NCBI GenBank assembly: GCA_001275005.1
Contig: JWZX01002681.1
Coordinates: 1-19,802 of the forward strand
Direction: 5' to 3'
From: Chrysochromulina tobinii
Taxonomy: Eukaryota; Haptophyta; Prymnesiales; Chrysochromulinaceae
Length of the DNA: 19,802 nucleotides
The notes beneath the pieces are model-generated. The model ran no database searches. It saw only the letters and a program-made list of their open reading frames with translations, and had not been told where the DNA came from. Position numbers and translations under genes: made by a program. The number at the start of each line of letters is the position of its first letter. Position 1 is the first letter of the stretch. Positions 9,001 to 15,259 of the stretch are shown piece after piece.

Positions 9001-10341
9001 TGGACGTGCCATCGCGAGTCGGATATCACGGGCGACCCCAACTGCCGCACCGAGTACAACTGGCGCCTCTCGGTGCCGCAGATCAAGGCGGCGTTCATGG
9101 ACTCGCAGGGGCGTGAACAGATGGAGGCTGCGCAATCGTCCTCCACCGACGAGATGACGGTGCTCGACTTCGACGAGTTCCTTGAGTGCGTGGCGCGCTG
9201 CGGCGTGGACAAGTACAAGGGAGTCAAAGAGATGAGTCCGGCGCAGGCGGTCAAGGCGCTGATGCAGAACATGCTCGGAGAGGCCGAGGAGGAGGAGGTG
9301 GTCATTGCGGCCACTTACATCCATGCCGAGCGCTTCGACGCGCAACGGATCGCCAAGCCGCTGCCCTCGGACGGCCCGGGCGACTTTGAGAAGTGGATGG
9401 ATTGCTGGAAGCGCATCGAGATCATGGACATGCACCACTGGCCGCTGTGGGAAGACGACGTGTTCAACATGCTGCAACCCCTCTTCAAGGAGCTGCAGCT
9501 CATCTTCCTTGCGTACACGCGCTCCATCTCGGAGGACAGCGCCGAGGACGCGATGGAGATGGACATGGGCGAGTTCCACGACTTCGTCGTCGACGTCGGC
9601 CTCGAGACCAAGCAGTACACCTTCGACGTGATGTGCAACCAGTTCATCAAGGCGAACGCGACCAACACGGCGCAGGTGCGCGAGCAGCACATGCAGGGTC
9701 GTAAGAACAATGCATCCAAGGATGACCTTGAGGAGCAAAAGAAGGCCAAGGCGGCGGTGCCGGACAAGATCAAGGGCAAGAATGACGGTACCGAGGCCAA
9801 GAAGGATGCGGAGCTCGTGCTGTATGAGTTCATCGGCATGCTCGTGCGCATCTCTTTTTGGCGGTGCAACCCCAAATTTGGGACGTTTGGCAACAACGAC
9901 GAGGTGCTCGCGGTGCCCGCGTGCTTATCCAAGGTGCTCAATGAGATCATCTTGCCAAAGGCGAAGCGCGAGACGTCGGGGCAGTTCCGCACGAAGCACA
10001 TGCAGGACCCGGCGCTGCTCAAGGTGCTGAACGAGGAGTATGCGGCGCCGCTCCTCAAGTGGTATAAGGAAGTGACCTCGGACGACACCAAGTCGAATGT
10101 GATCACGGACAAGCTCACGTTTGAGGACTGGCTGCGCGTGCTGAACGCGCAGGACCTGATCGGCGTGTGGGAGGTGGAGCAGCTGAGCGAGATCACGGGA
10201 GATCCGTCGTGCAAGGCCGAACATCAAGTGTCGGCTCTCGATCCCCACGTGCAAGGCCGCCTTCATGGACTCGCAGAAGATGGGCGAGATGGGCGTCGCA
10301 CAGGGCTCGGCGGTGGAGGCGAGCGCAGTGCTCGACTTTGA
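3085..10341 (+). CDS. Giant modular EF-hand-like repeat protein, 5' part (frame broken near 10225)
   Basis: The frame is open from 2851; the chosen start at 3085 gives an Ala/Pro/Lys-rich, probably disordered head (to about 3340), a divergent N-terminal module (about 3400-3960) and then full modules. Each module has three blocks in order. (A) A helix pair with W-x(n)-FPLWEKxVHDxLQ-x-F-x(n)-F-x-x-Y, then an EFhdFV-D-x-x-LETK stretch. (B) ELVLYEFxxLVRIxFxRxNPxFG followed by LPxCLxxML, LPxAKRD and a Tyr/Trp helix. (C) SEITGD, then SLPQxKxAFMxSQ, LDFDEFxECVARCGVDKY and a-x-RFDW. FPLWE-type cores of block A in this part start at 4441, 5740, 7057, 8233 and 9439. The helix-loop-helix spacing resembles EF-hands, but canonical DxDxDG calcium loops are missing, so calcium binding is doubtful. 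Lys/Glu-rich linkers separate A from B. No transmembrane segment or signal peptide is seen. The last 38 codons before TGA 10341 (from 10225) depart from the repeat pattern because of an extra base; the true continuation is in the next frame. A structural scaffold (cytoskeletal or flagellar) is a guess; the function is unknown. Confidence 0.88.
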   Translation: MPPAKASPAKPAAPAAPAAKPDPKKGPTGKDDAGAQSSSAAAAAPEPVAAAVAAAVPAPLVEPAHAPEPVAVPTGATSEAKLGKEKASIDDVLAALDLDGLPNRESFERPVVAELKGHMSALTAAYVYYCKTSTECVSFEQATRLPVAGVKKLAQTLGLESTVFPIDSIVRIFGKCAKGGDMPATTKEVGNSTSLDFRGFLSFVVQVGFYRLNARYGPFAVAQAGKDKSKEAGDSVNVAALIKTFLAEIAPKLPKRSVTFANTLAADRMAQQVLQQYGAQLEHWRSSLIKAASGVGGDADAYLAFVASLEKAGIIGSSMIRDSKEGGFGSKEVTLPALAARHALLDAHEPNDVALGKLPMGLQTLLIAVGQCGDKKLDAIEGLPLAWRMRATVQALVGETEFGAAVSEALSASPVNSTSNASAEEIEAAQQAAIKKSWRMCWKMMVFKDLVGYPLWETQLHDVLQAAFFDLHKIFTYYCSNSVAGSGSIASATRIGVMEFLALAKDTEICNKEYKTENLTKEFYVANTQAMMKNSSSADRKQLPGKEGKGKGGGKGSVAAKKEAKATGKDAGGRKLPMEADKKGGQGTDQELSLYEFVNVIVRIGFARANPQWGSKYNKRELTPVPESVQLLLDECILPKAKRDTSYEFKKLLACDGPTQAVLAEYREQLQNWVRPILHRARRPDNPNPQMTYKMWVALMDGPDPETREITGPKPPCPKMVGEWTLTQESQITGDERTAKKNVLEFKCELSIPKCRWNFLRSQTVDQMGADEAAEGENSDFATLDFSEMLECIARCGVDKYSLCMKQWLPSHNRYMMQMSDAVRAFIQNLLSIKSEQVVMYELTVIKADRFDAAKFARKLDGQTPAEFKLFKECWKRMALMDVHHFPLWEKGVHDCLQRHFAPLQRVFSHYTKGVSGIDSAADALEMELEEFHDFVKDAKLETKMINFTTMTIMFAKANATNTAEAFEQRMKERSNSVVQKAKEDKANADNYAEILKGRAPKKGAFPDVLPDRFAAEYPEWGSSKAGKRPDNRLVLFEFLSCLVRIAFQRANPKFGQYDNKRQLVPLPGCLERMLVDVLLPNAKQDMSSLFREEIANNHEVQTVLAEYRDKLKYWYNEVTRLTSLKGVSDGKLTMEAWEDIVKGYKTFKKSKTAAGLVMVEWKPKPGEPSLPDWALVGDIKVNRESEITGDERTKEVYSCRLTLIQTKYAFLNSQGIDQMTAGDATNDDAMATLDFDEFAECCCRCARDKYDEVKPMTLAMAVKAFLQNLLGEKGDEAAIRDYTYIKADRFDWHQAKPLKGQTLAAHRKWLDVWQLIEIADLHYFPLWEKEVHDCLQLRFADLTSIFSHYSKSIGGSTTAEDAVEMTMTEFKDLVKDTQLETKDYNFATMCNQFIKANALNTNEVRDQRINERKSAESKQEGPSDKASKPGPKREKSAKKLKDQEMDQELVLYEFIALLVRISFWRANPYHGIHKLANKLVPLPDCLVQMLDEVVLPTAKRDDSALFRERLQSDKKLLGALAFYDAKLKVWWDKQTQSMFLREGTRKIQFQQWQDLLKNRDDPGQNLVGNWEVRQESEITGDDRCKIRHKCGLSLPQAKMAFMNSQSLDQMSAGVATDSDAMTTLDFDEFKEALARVGIEKYKSVKAMDEAAAIKGFIANLLREKNEEEVLVSATLIRADRFDWKRYSKPLPGEKLSDFKKWLAVWQRLELMDIHHFPLWEKGVHDLLQKHFKELSSCFLGYTRSISEDSAEDALEMSMGEFKDFVEDCGLETKQVGFALMTNMFVKANAVNSAQVRQQHADERRNAEGKEHEKKIGEKGGEKAAAKVAGKNDGTEAKMDQELVLYEFLSLLVRISFQRANPTFGNFGDKSKLVELPGCLERMIIDEILPRARRDNALAFRETLYAELSVQTVIAEYRDKMRVWYDATTSDDSEETDITDKLGFKQWLRVCKDGSSGNAAKETPDRNPLVGIWTCHRESDITGDPNCRTEYNWRLSVPQIKAAFMDSQGREQMEAAQSSSTDEMTVLDFDEFLECVARCGVDKYKGVKEMSPAQAVKALMQNMLGEAEEEEVVIAATYIHAERFDAQRIAKPLPSDGPGDFEKWMDCWKRIEIMDMHHWPLWEDDVFNMLQPLFKELQLIFLAYTRSISEDSAEDAMEMDMGEFHDFVVDVGLETKQYTFDVMCNQFIKANATNTAQVREQHMQGRKNNASKDDLEEQKKAKAAVPDKIKGKNDGTEAKKDAELVLYEFIGMLVRISFWRCNPKFGTFGNNDEVLAVPACLSKVLNEIILPKAKRETSGQFRTKHMQDPALLKVLNEEYAAPLLKWYKEVTSDDTKSNVITDKLTFEDWLRVLNAQDLIGVWEVEQLSEITGDPSCKAEHQVSALDPHVQGRLHGLAEDGRDGRRTGLGGGGERSARL

Positions 10342-12470
10342 TGAGTTCAAGGAGTGCGTAGCGCGCGTCGGGACGGCGAAGTACTCGGCGGTCAAGGCCA
10401 TGACCCCCGCGATGGCCACGCGTGCGATGATCCAGAACATGATCGGCGAGCGCGACGAGCTGACCGTGCTGCGCGAGGACACGTACATTCGGGCCGAGCG
10501 CTTCGATTGGAAGCACGAGTCCAAGGCGCTGCCCGGCATGTCGACGGACGTGCACCAGCGCTTCATGGAGGACTTTGGCAAGATCCAGCTCGATGGGCTC
10601 TACGGCTTCCCCACATTCGAAAAGGAAGTGCACGACACGCTCCTCGAGCACTACGTCGAGCTCAAGGACATCTTCGGTGCGTACTGCAAGACCATCGGCG
10701 TCATCGACGCGGCCGCCAACGCCGAGATGGACCTCGAGGAGTTCAAGGACTTCGTGCTCGATGTGCGGCTCGAGACGAAAGGCTACACCTTCGAGCAGAT
10801 GGGCGCCGCGTTCAATAAGGCCAACCAGAGCGGAAAGGGCCTCGCAGGCCCGCCGCCCGACGCGCAGCTGCAGTTTTACGAGTGGCTAGGCGTCCTGTGC
10901 CGCACGTCCTTTGCCTCGCTCAACCCGACGTTTGGCGAGCTGCTCGCGGGCGACGGCGAGGTGCACGACTTAGTGCCGGTGGCACTGTCGCTCAAGACGG
11001 TGCTTGAGACGAAGGTGTTGCCCGACGCGCACCGCGAGGGTGACGCGGCCGCGTTCAAGAAGAACGTGATGGCCATGCCTGAGGTGCAGGGCGTGCTCAG
11101 TGAGATGCGAGGCCGGCTCCAGAAGTGGTGGAGTTCGATTCCTTTCGATGCGGCCGTCTCCTCCAACAAACTCGGGCTGGCTCAGTGGGTCACCCTGCTG
11201 CAGCAGCTCAACGTGCTCGGCTCGACGCGCGTCGAGCAAGGATCAGACGTCGTAGGCGACCCCTCGGTGGGCACGGTGCACGTATGCCGGCTCTCGGCGC
11301 CGCAGGCCAAGGCGGCCTTCGCCAACTCGCAGACGGCGGCCGACGGCTCTGCCGAGTCGATCTTGTGCGACTTTGACGAGATCCTGGAGGCGATCGCACG
11401 CTGCGGCGTCGACAAGTACCGCAACGTCAAGGCGATCTCTAAGGTTGGGGCGGTGCGCGGCATGATCGAGAATATCCTGGGTGACGCGGACGAGGATGCG
11501 GTGGTGACGCGCCACACGTACGTCTTCGCCGAGCGCTTCGACGCTGCGAGCGGATCGAGCCCCGGGCCGTCGATGTCCAAGGACGAGCACCATGAGTTCC
11601 TTGGCTTATGGAGCCAGATGCAGCTGTCCAAGCTGCACGGCTTCCCGCTGTGGGAGCGCGAGGTGCACTTTGCGCTGCTCAACGACTACGGCAACCTCAA
11701 GTCCATCTTCCGCGCGTATGCGGCCGGCTCGCTCGACGGCAACGCAAACGACATGGACATGGAGGAGTTCCATGACTTCATCCTGGAGTGCGATCTGCCG
11801 ACGGCCGAGTATGGGTTTGACACGATGTCGCTACAGTACTCGGAGGCGAACCAGGGCTCAGGCGACCGCGTGCTCGAGCTGCATGAGTTCCTCACGATGC
11901 TCGTGCGCATCGCCTTCTACCGCGCCAACCCTCGCTCCGGCATGATCAACGTGAAGCGCACCGAGGGGCACAAGGACCTGGGGGCGGAGGCCGTCGAGGT
12001 CGTACCGCTCCCGGGCTGCCTCACTGCGCTGATGAAGCAGAAGATTTTGCCGCTCGCGCGCCGTGACAACGCGGCCGAGTTCAAGACGACCGTCCTCGTG
12101 CAGCCCGACGTGGCGTCGGTGCTTGCGCAGGAACGCCAACGGCTGCGAGATTGGTGGGAGCTCGCCTCCGGCGGCAAGGACAAGCTCGAGATCAGCAGGT
12201 TCACAGACGAGCTCGAGCGCGCGCTGCTCTACAATGACGTCAACGTCGCCGACGCCAAGGGGGGGCAGCACCGCTGTCGCTTCTCCGTGCCACATGCGAA
12301 GGCGGCCTTCTGCGCGAGCTGTGCGGAGCCGATGAAGGGGATGGACCCGGAGGAGGTGTACGAGACCGTCGCGAGGTGCGGCATGGCCAAGTACGCGCAG
12401 GTGACGCCCTTGGGGGCGGGGCAGAAGGTGCGTGGCTTCATCCGCAACTCGCTCGGCGAGGCCGATGAGG
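4387..12470 (+). repeat. Seven tandem protein modules within the giant gene
   Basis: Core positions of the PLWE motif are 4441, 5740, 7057, 8233, 9439, 10607 and 11642, giving spacings of 433, 439, 392, 402, 389 (after correcting the extra base) and 345 codons. Outer modules are the most divergent, while modules 4 and 5 are closest (TRSISEDSAEDA is shared, followed by EM-MGEF). A 38-bp stretch is identical between 5732-5769 and 8225-8262. This points to stepwise internal duplication with later divergence. Confidence 0.85.
10222..10228 (+). other. Frame break: one extra base inside module 5 of the giant gene
   Basis: In frame 1 the module reads GDPSCKAEH up to codon cat at 10222; from aag at 10226 frame 2 reads KCRLSIPTCKAAFMDSQ, exactly the continuation seen in the sister modules (for example GDPNCRTEYNWRLSVPQIK near 9034). 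Dropping the single c at 10225 restores both register and length, so the difference is +1 nt rather than an intron. There is no homopolymer run or recognised shift signal at the site. It may be a sequencing or assembly error, a real mutation, or programmed frameshifting, in that order of likelihood. Confidence 0.85.
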
Positions 12471-12808
12471 AGGAGATCGTCCAGGAGGCCACCGGCGGAC
12501 CGCCCGTGCCGCCCAAGCCGCCGCCCAAGCAGCCCAAGGGCGTGCTGCCCAAGGCCGCCGCGGCCGCCCCGCCCAAGGCCGAGCCGCCGCCGCCTGCGCC
12601 CAAGGCGGCATCTGCCCCGGCGCCGTCTGCGCCCGTGGCGGCGCAGACGCCGACGGACTCGGCACGTCCAAAGCTAGGCAGTGCCCCGAGGCCTGCTGCC
12701 GTGCCCGTGATCGCACCGCCCCCGCCCGATCCGGACTCGAGCGAAGATGAGGAGGAGGAGGAGGAGGAGGAAGGAGGCGACCTCGACGAGGCCGAGGAGC
12801 TCGAGTGA
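10226..12808 (+). CDS. Giant modular EF-hand-like repeat protein, 3' part
   Basis: This is the continuation of the same protein in frame 2; the first in-frame ATG is at 10265, but homology with the other modules starts already at 10226. It is therefore the 3' part of one gene of about 3240 codons (3085-12808), not an independent gene. It completes block C of module 5, then gives two more divergent modules. The block A cores are FPTFEKEVHD at 10607 and FPLWEREVHF at 11642. Block B cores are QLQFYEWLGVLCRTSF (about 10867) and VLELHEFLTMLVRIAF (about 11872). Block C (CRLSAPQAKAAF; ARCGVDKY) is shortened in the last module. From about 12490 the protein becomes Pro/Ala/Lys-rich (PPVPPKPPPKQPK type), then ends in a run of eight Glu and further acidic residues before TGA 12808. 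The basic-proline and acidic tail is probably disordered and may mediate binding. Confidence 0.85.
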   Translation, partial: KCRLSIPTCKAAFMDSQKMGEMGVAQGSAVEASAVLDFDEFKECVARVGTAKYSAVKAMTPAMATRAMIQNMIGERDELTVLREDTYIRAERFDWKHESKALPGMSTDVHQRFMEDFGKIQLDGLYGFPTFEKEVHDTLLEHYVELKDIFGAYCKTIGVIDAAANAEMDLEEFKDFVLDVRLETKGYTFEQMGAAFNKANQSGKGLAGPPPDAQLQFYEWLGVLCRTSFASLNPTFGELLAGDGEVHDLVPVALSLKTVLETKVLPDAHREGDAAAFKKNVMAMPEVQGVLSEMRGRLQKWWSSIPFDAAVSSNKLGLAQWVTLLQQLNVLGSTRVEQGSDVVGDPSVGTVHVCRLSAPQAKAAFANSQTAADGSAESILCDFDEILEAIARCGVDKYRNVKAISKVGAVRGMIENILGDADEDAVVTRHTYVFAERFDAASGSSPGPSMSKDEHHEFLGLWSQMQLSKLHGFPLWEREVHFALLNDYGNLKSIFRAYAAGSLDGNANDMDMEEFHDFILECDLPTAEYGFDTMSLQYSEANQGSGDRVLELHEFLTMLVRIAFYRANPRSGMINVKRTEGHKDLGAEAVEVVPLPGCLTALMKQKILPLARRDNAAEFKTTVLVQPDVASVLAQERQRLRDWWELASGGKDKLEISRFTDELERALLYNDVNVADAKGGQHRCRFSVPHAKAAFCASCAEPMKGMDPEEVYETVARCGMAKYAQVTPLGAGQKVRGFIRNSLGEADEEEIVQEATGGPPVPPKPPPKQPKGVLPKAAAAAPPKAEPPPPAPKAASAPAPSAPVAAQTPTDSARPKLGSAPRPAAVPVIAPPPPDPDSSEDEEEEEEEEGGDLDEAEELE

Positions 12809-13331
12809 TACAAATCGGGAACGGGCATGTGGTGTGTGGTGCCCAGTCACGTGGGTTGCAACATGAGCATGCAGTGTGTTCATACAGTGCGTGGTACATG
12901 CGGCACGCCCCAGTGGCGCGTGTGTTGAGTGCGCGACTCGCTAGCCCTAGCGCGAGCCGGCCTGTGTGAGTGTCTCGCGCATGCTCGGTCATTTAATTAA
13001 GCTGACTCGTAGGTCGGTACGCATCGCAACACCCATTCGATTCATCGCGTGCCGGCCCGCGCCCCCGGTCGGGTCCGGGCGTGCGGGCGAGCGCGGAGCG
13101 CCCCGGCGCCCGCGGCGGGCGCTGTAAAGTGTAACCTGCCATGTCGCGGTTCCGCTTGTCCGCGCGGTGCGCTCAACCTCAAGTCCGGTCAGGAGTCTCG
13201 GTACGGATACGTAGCGGATGCGAGATGTGGAGCGAGCTGCGGTGAAATGGCGAAGGCCTTGCTAGCTAGCTGTCCATAAGCCGCCCACGCCACCCACCCG
13301 TCCACGTCGCTGCTCATCACTGTCTCGCGAC
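12809..13331. other. Convergent intergenic region, no gene seen
   Basis: This stretch separates the stops of two convergent genes and should hold both 3' untranslated regions. It contains a GC-rich block (about 13045-13130), an isolated AT palindrome ttaattaa near 12993 and a short inverted repeat cgctag-cc-ctagcg near 12941. A 76-codon + frame at 13049-13279 has no recognisable features. I found no tRNA-like T-loop or other RNA gene. Confidence 0.6.
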
Positions 13332-15043
13332 TCAGTGAGTGAAATTCGACTCGTCTCCGTACGAGTAGTTACCATGGGTGTAATTCGACTCGTCTCCGTA
13401 CGAGTATTCCCCATAAGATTCGTAATCTCCGTGCTCGTCGCACCATACGCCCGAAACCACGCCCCCGCCGAAGACATACTGCCCCGCCCAAGAGAAGGAC
13501 TTCCAACAGAACCTCCCGTAGAAGAGCTCCACAGTCAAGTGCTCGGACGTCTGGAAAAGCCATGCTCCAATCCAGTAGTAGAGGATGTACTGCCCCGCGC
13601 GCAGCAGGTGTAGGAGCCCCTGCCGAACCAGATCTCTGAGGCCCTTCCCGCTCGAGGACGGCGTAACGGATGAGGAGCACTGATGGTCGTAGAGTGCAGC
13701 CACTTCGACGATCACGGTGTCGACGGCGGCTGCAATGTAGAATGCGATCATGCGGCAAGTTTCGATCGAAGCATACAGGACCTGCTCACAGTTCACGGTC
13801 TGCGCCTTGTCCATCGTCACTCCAAGAGAAATGAGTACCAGCAGACCCCGGGCGAGCGCACGCGTTCTCTGAAGTTTGTACCTGATGCCGAGCGTTCACC
13901 GTCCGAGCGTTGGCCATCAGAGGCCATCCGTGGCAATCAGAGGGTACTTAAGAGAATACTCAGCGGAAATCAGACGTACCTAATCGGCTTGTTTTCAACC
14001 ATGTCCTCTACAATGCTGTTCAACTCTGCTTTCCCACGGTAGGTCAGCATATTGTCGACCATCAGGTCGTCGATCTCGATGACAAAGGCAATTGCCACGC
14101 CATTGAGTAGGATGTCGACAGCATTCAGTGACGTGTTCAGCAGGAGAATCACCATCGCAGTGGGGATGAGGGTGAGAACAATCGTGTCCGAGAGCGCCTC
14201 GTTTAAGCAATAGATGACGGCGCACAGGATGTTGAGCATCCTGGCAGGCCTCTTGTACATGGGCTCAGTATAGAAAGTCCCCGTGAGCAGGTCGCTTTGT
14301 TCCCCGGAGATCGGAAACAGGATGGCTCTAAGCTCCTTGCAAAAGGTCTGCTGCTGACGCTCGACCACGCATGCGGCGGAAACGAGGGTGAAGGTGATCC
14401 ACATGACGATCTTGCTCAAGAGTGTGATTTTGGCATAGTTGGACACCACAAACAGGCAGAACGTCTCGTCATACTCCTCTTTCGATACCACAAGGCCCAT
14501 GCCGTGCGCGGCGTCCAGCTGGTTCATGCAATAGGCTTTGAGAGTGATATTCCCGATCTCGGGGTCGTTCAGGCCGCTTGGCGGCATTACAAAGGCATCC
14601 TCGCCGTATGGGAAGGAGCAGTCTTCGCAAGTGTTGGTCATCATCTCTGGTGATCTCATGCACGCTTGGCCCATCATGCAGTCGCTCATCTCGAGGCACG
14701 GCTTCCAAGACGACGACACGATGACCGACCAGAGGCAGATGATCTGCGTAAAGATGAGGGCAGTGCTCGCCAGCGGCCAGGTAATCTTCACCAGTGGATT
14801 ACTCGTTGAGGCCGCGCGGACAAGCGAGAGGGAGAAGAAGTTCATCGGCAGTTCCACCTCTCTCGGTACCATTATGACCTCTCTCTGGTGTCTCTCGACC
14901 TGCTCCTGCACGTCGTGGTGCTCATCCTTTTCCTTCGGTTCAACCCATTCATTCGCAGGAATGGGTTGAACCGGAGGAAAATGAGGATCATCAAGGTCTT
15001 CGCAGGAATGGGTTATACCGGATTCCGGCGCAGCGATGGCCAT
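13332..15043 (-). CDS. Multi-pass membrane protein with one intron (algal family, unknown function)
   Basis: The gene reads on the minus strand from ATG 15043 (good context, G at -3 and +4) to 13980, then from 13881 to TGA 13332, giving 537 residues. The frame is open upstream to 15250, with another ATG at 15097, but that extension is Cys/Val-rich and overlaps the flank of the mobile-element frame. Predicted membrane segments lie at about 84-110, 205-227, 270-302, 305-325, 362-377 and 398-418. A Cys-rich loop at about 115-145 (at least five Cys) follows the first helix and is probably on the non-cytoplasmic side. The sequence LLNGVAIAFVIEIDDLM resembles a motif I associate with multi-pass algal membrane proteins of unknown role. 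The N-terminal 80 residues are acidic and Pro-rich. The tail is Tyr/Gly/Asp-rich with two 13-residue repeats (G-x-YSYGDESN-x-TH). Channel or transporter function is possible but not shown. Continuity of hydrophobic coding sequence across the splice supports one gene rather than two. Confidence 0.75.
13343..13406 (-). repeat. 25-bp direct repeat encoding 13-residue tail repeats
   Basis: The 25-bp sequence at 13343-13367 is repeated exactly at 13382-13406, a 39-bp (13-codon) offset. On the minus strand it encodes the paired YSYGDESN tail units of the membrane protein. The in-frame offset and identity suggest recent slippage or duplication under coding constraint. Confidence 0.85.
13882..13979 (-). 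other. 98-nt spliceosomal intron in the multi-pass membrane protein gene
   Basis: On the minus strand, exon 1 ends with att-ag and is followed by a consensus donor GTACGT (13979-13974); reading through gives TGA at 13972-13970. The acceptor is atcag ending at 13882, leaving exon 2 in phase so that the junction reads NKPIR-YKLQRTRALARGLLVLIS. A second AG at 13868-13867 (cagag) is also in phase and would drop five residues. The hydrophobic continuation ALARGLLVLISLGVTM upstream of the next ATG supports splicing. Confidence 0.8.
14936..15022. repeat. Inverted and direct repeats inside the membrane protein N-terminus
   Basis: Arms 14936-14949 (cggttcaacccatt) and 14960-14973 (aatgggttgaaccg) are perfect 14-bp complements around a 10-nt loop. 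The core tcgcaggaatgggtt at 14953-14967 recurs directly at 15000-15014 and extends to about 23 bp with two mismatches. The 47-bp direct offset is not a multiple of three, so the two copies are read in different frames (GITHSCE and QPIPANE). The pattern fits a local template-switch or replication-slippage event. Confidence 0.85.
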
Positions 15044-15259
15044 CGCAGAATGGGAGAGGAATGGAAGTGCGAAAAAATGCTCGCGACGCGGCTTCATGAA
15101 ATCATGAAACTCCTTACCGTACCGGTTCAAAGACACGTTCACGTTCACGTTAATTCGCCATCTCGGCAAGACGCACAGTTCAAAGACACAGGGGGGAGCA
15201 CACACGGGACACACGGGACACGCGGACGCACAAAGGCACACAGACCACACAGACGAACC
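15044..15259 (-). other. 5' flank of the membrane protein gene, CA-rich
   Basis: On the plus strand this region has acgttcacgttcacgtt (about 15136) and a run of cacacgggacacacgggacac type repeats (about 15200-15220). It should contain the promoter and leader of the minus-strand membrane protein gene, immediately downstream of the mobile-element frame. No clear promoter motif is recognised. Confidence 0.4.

Noticed and set aside
13049-13279. 76-codon plus-strand frame in the convergent region
   Set aside because: It is Arg/Ala/Cys-rich in a GC-rich stretch, shows no motif, and sits where two 3' untranslated regions are expected.
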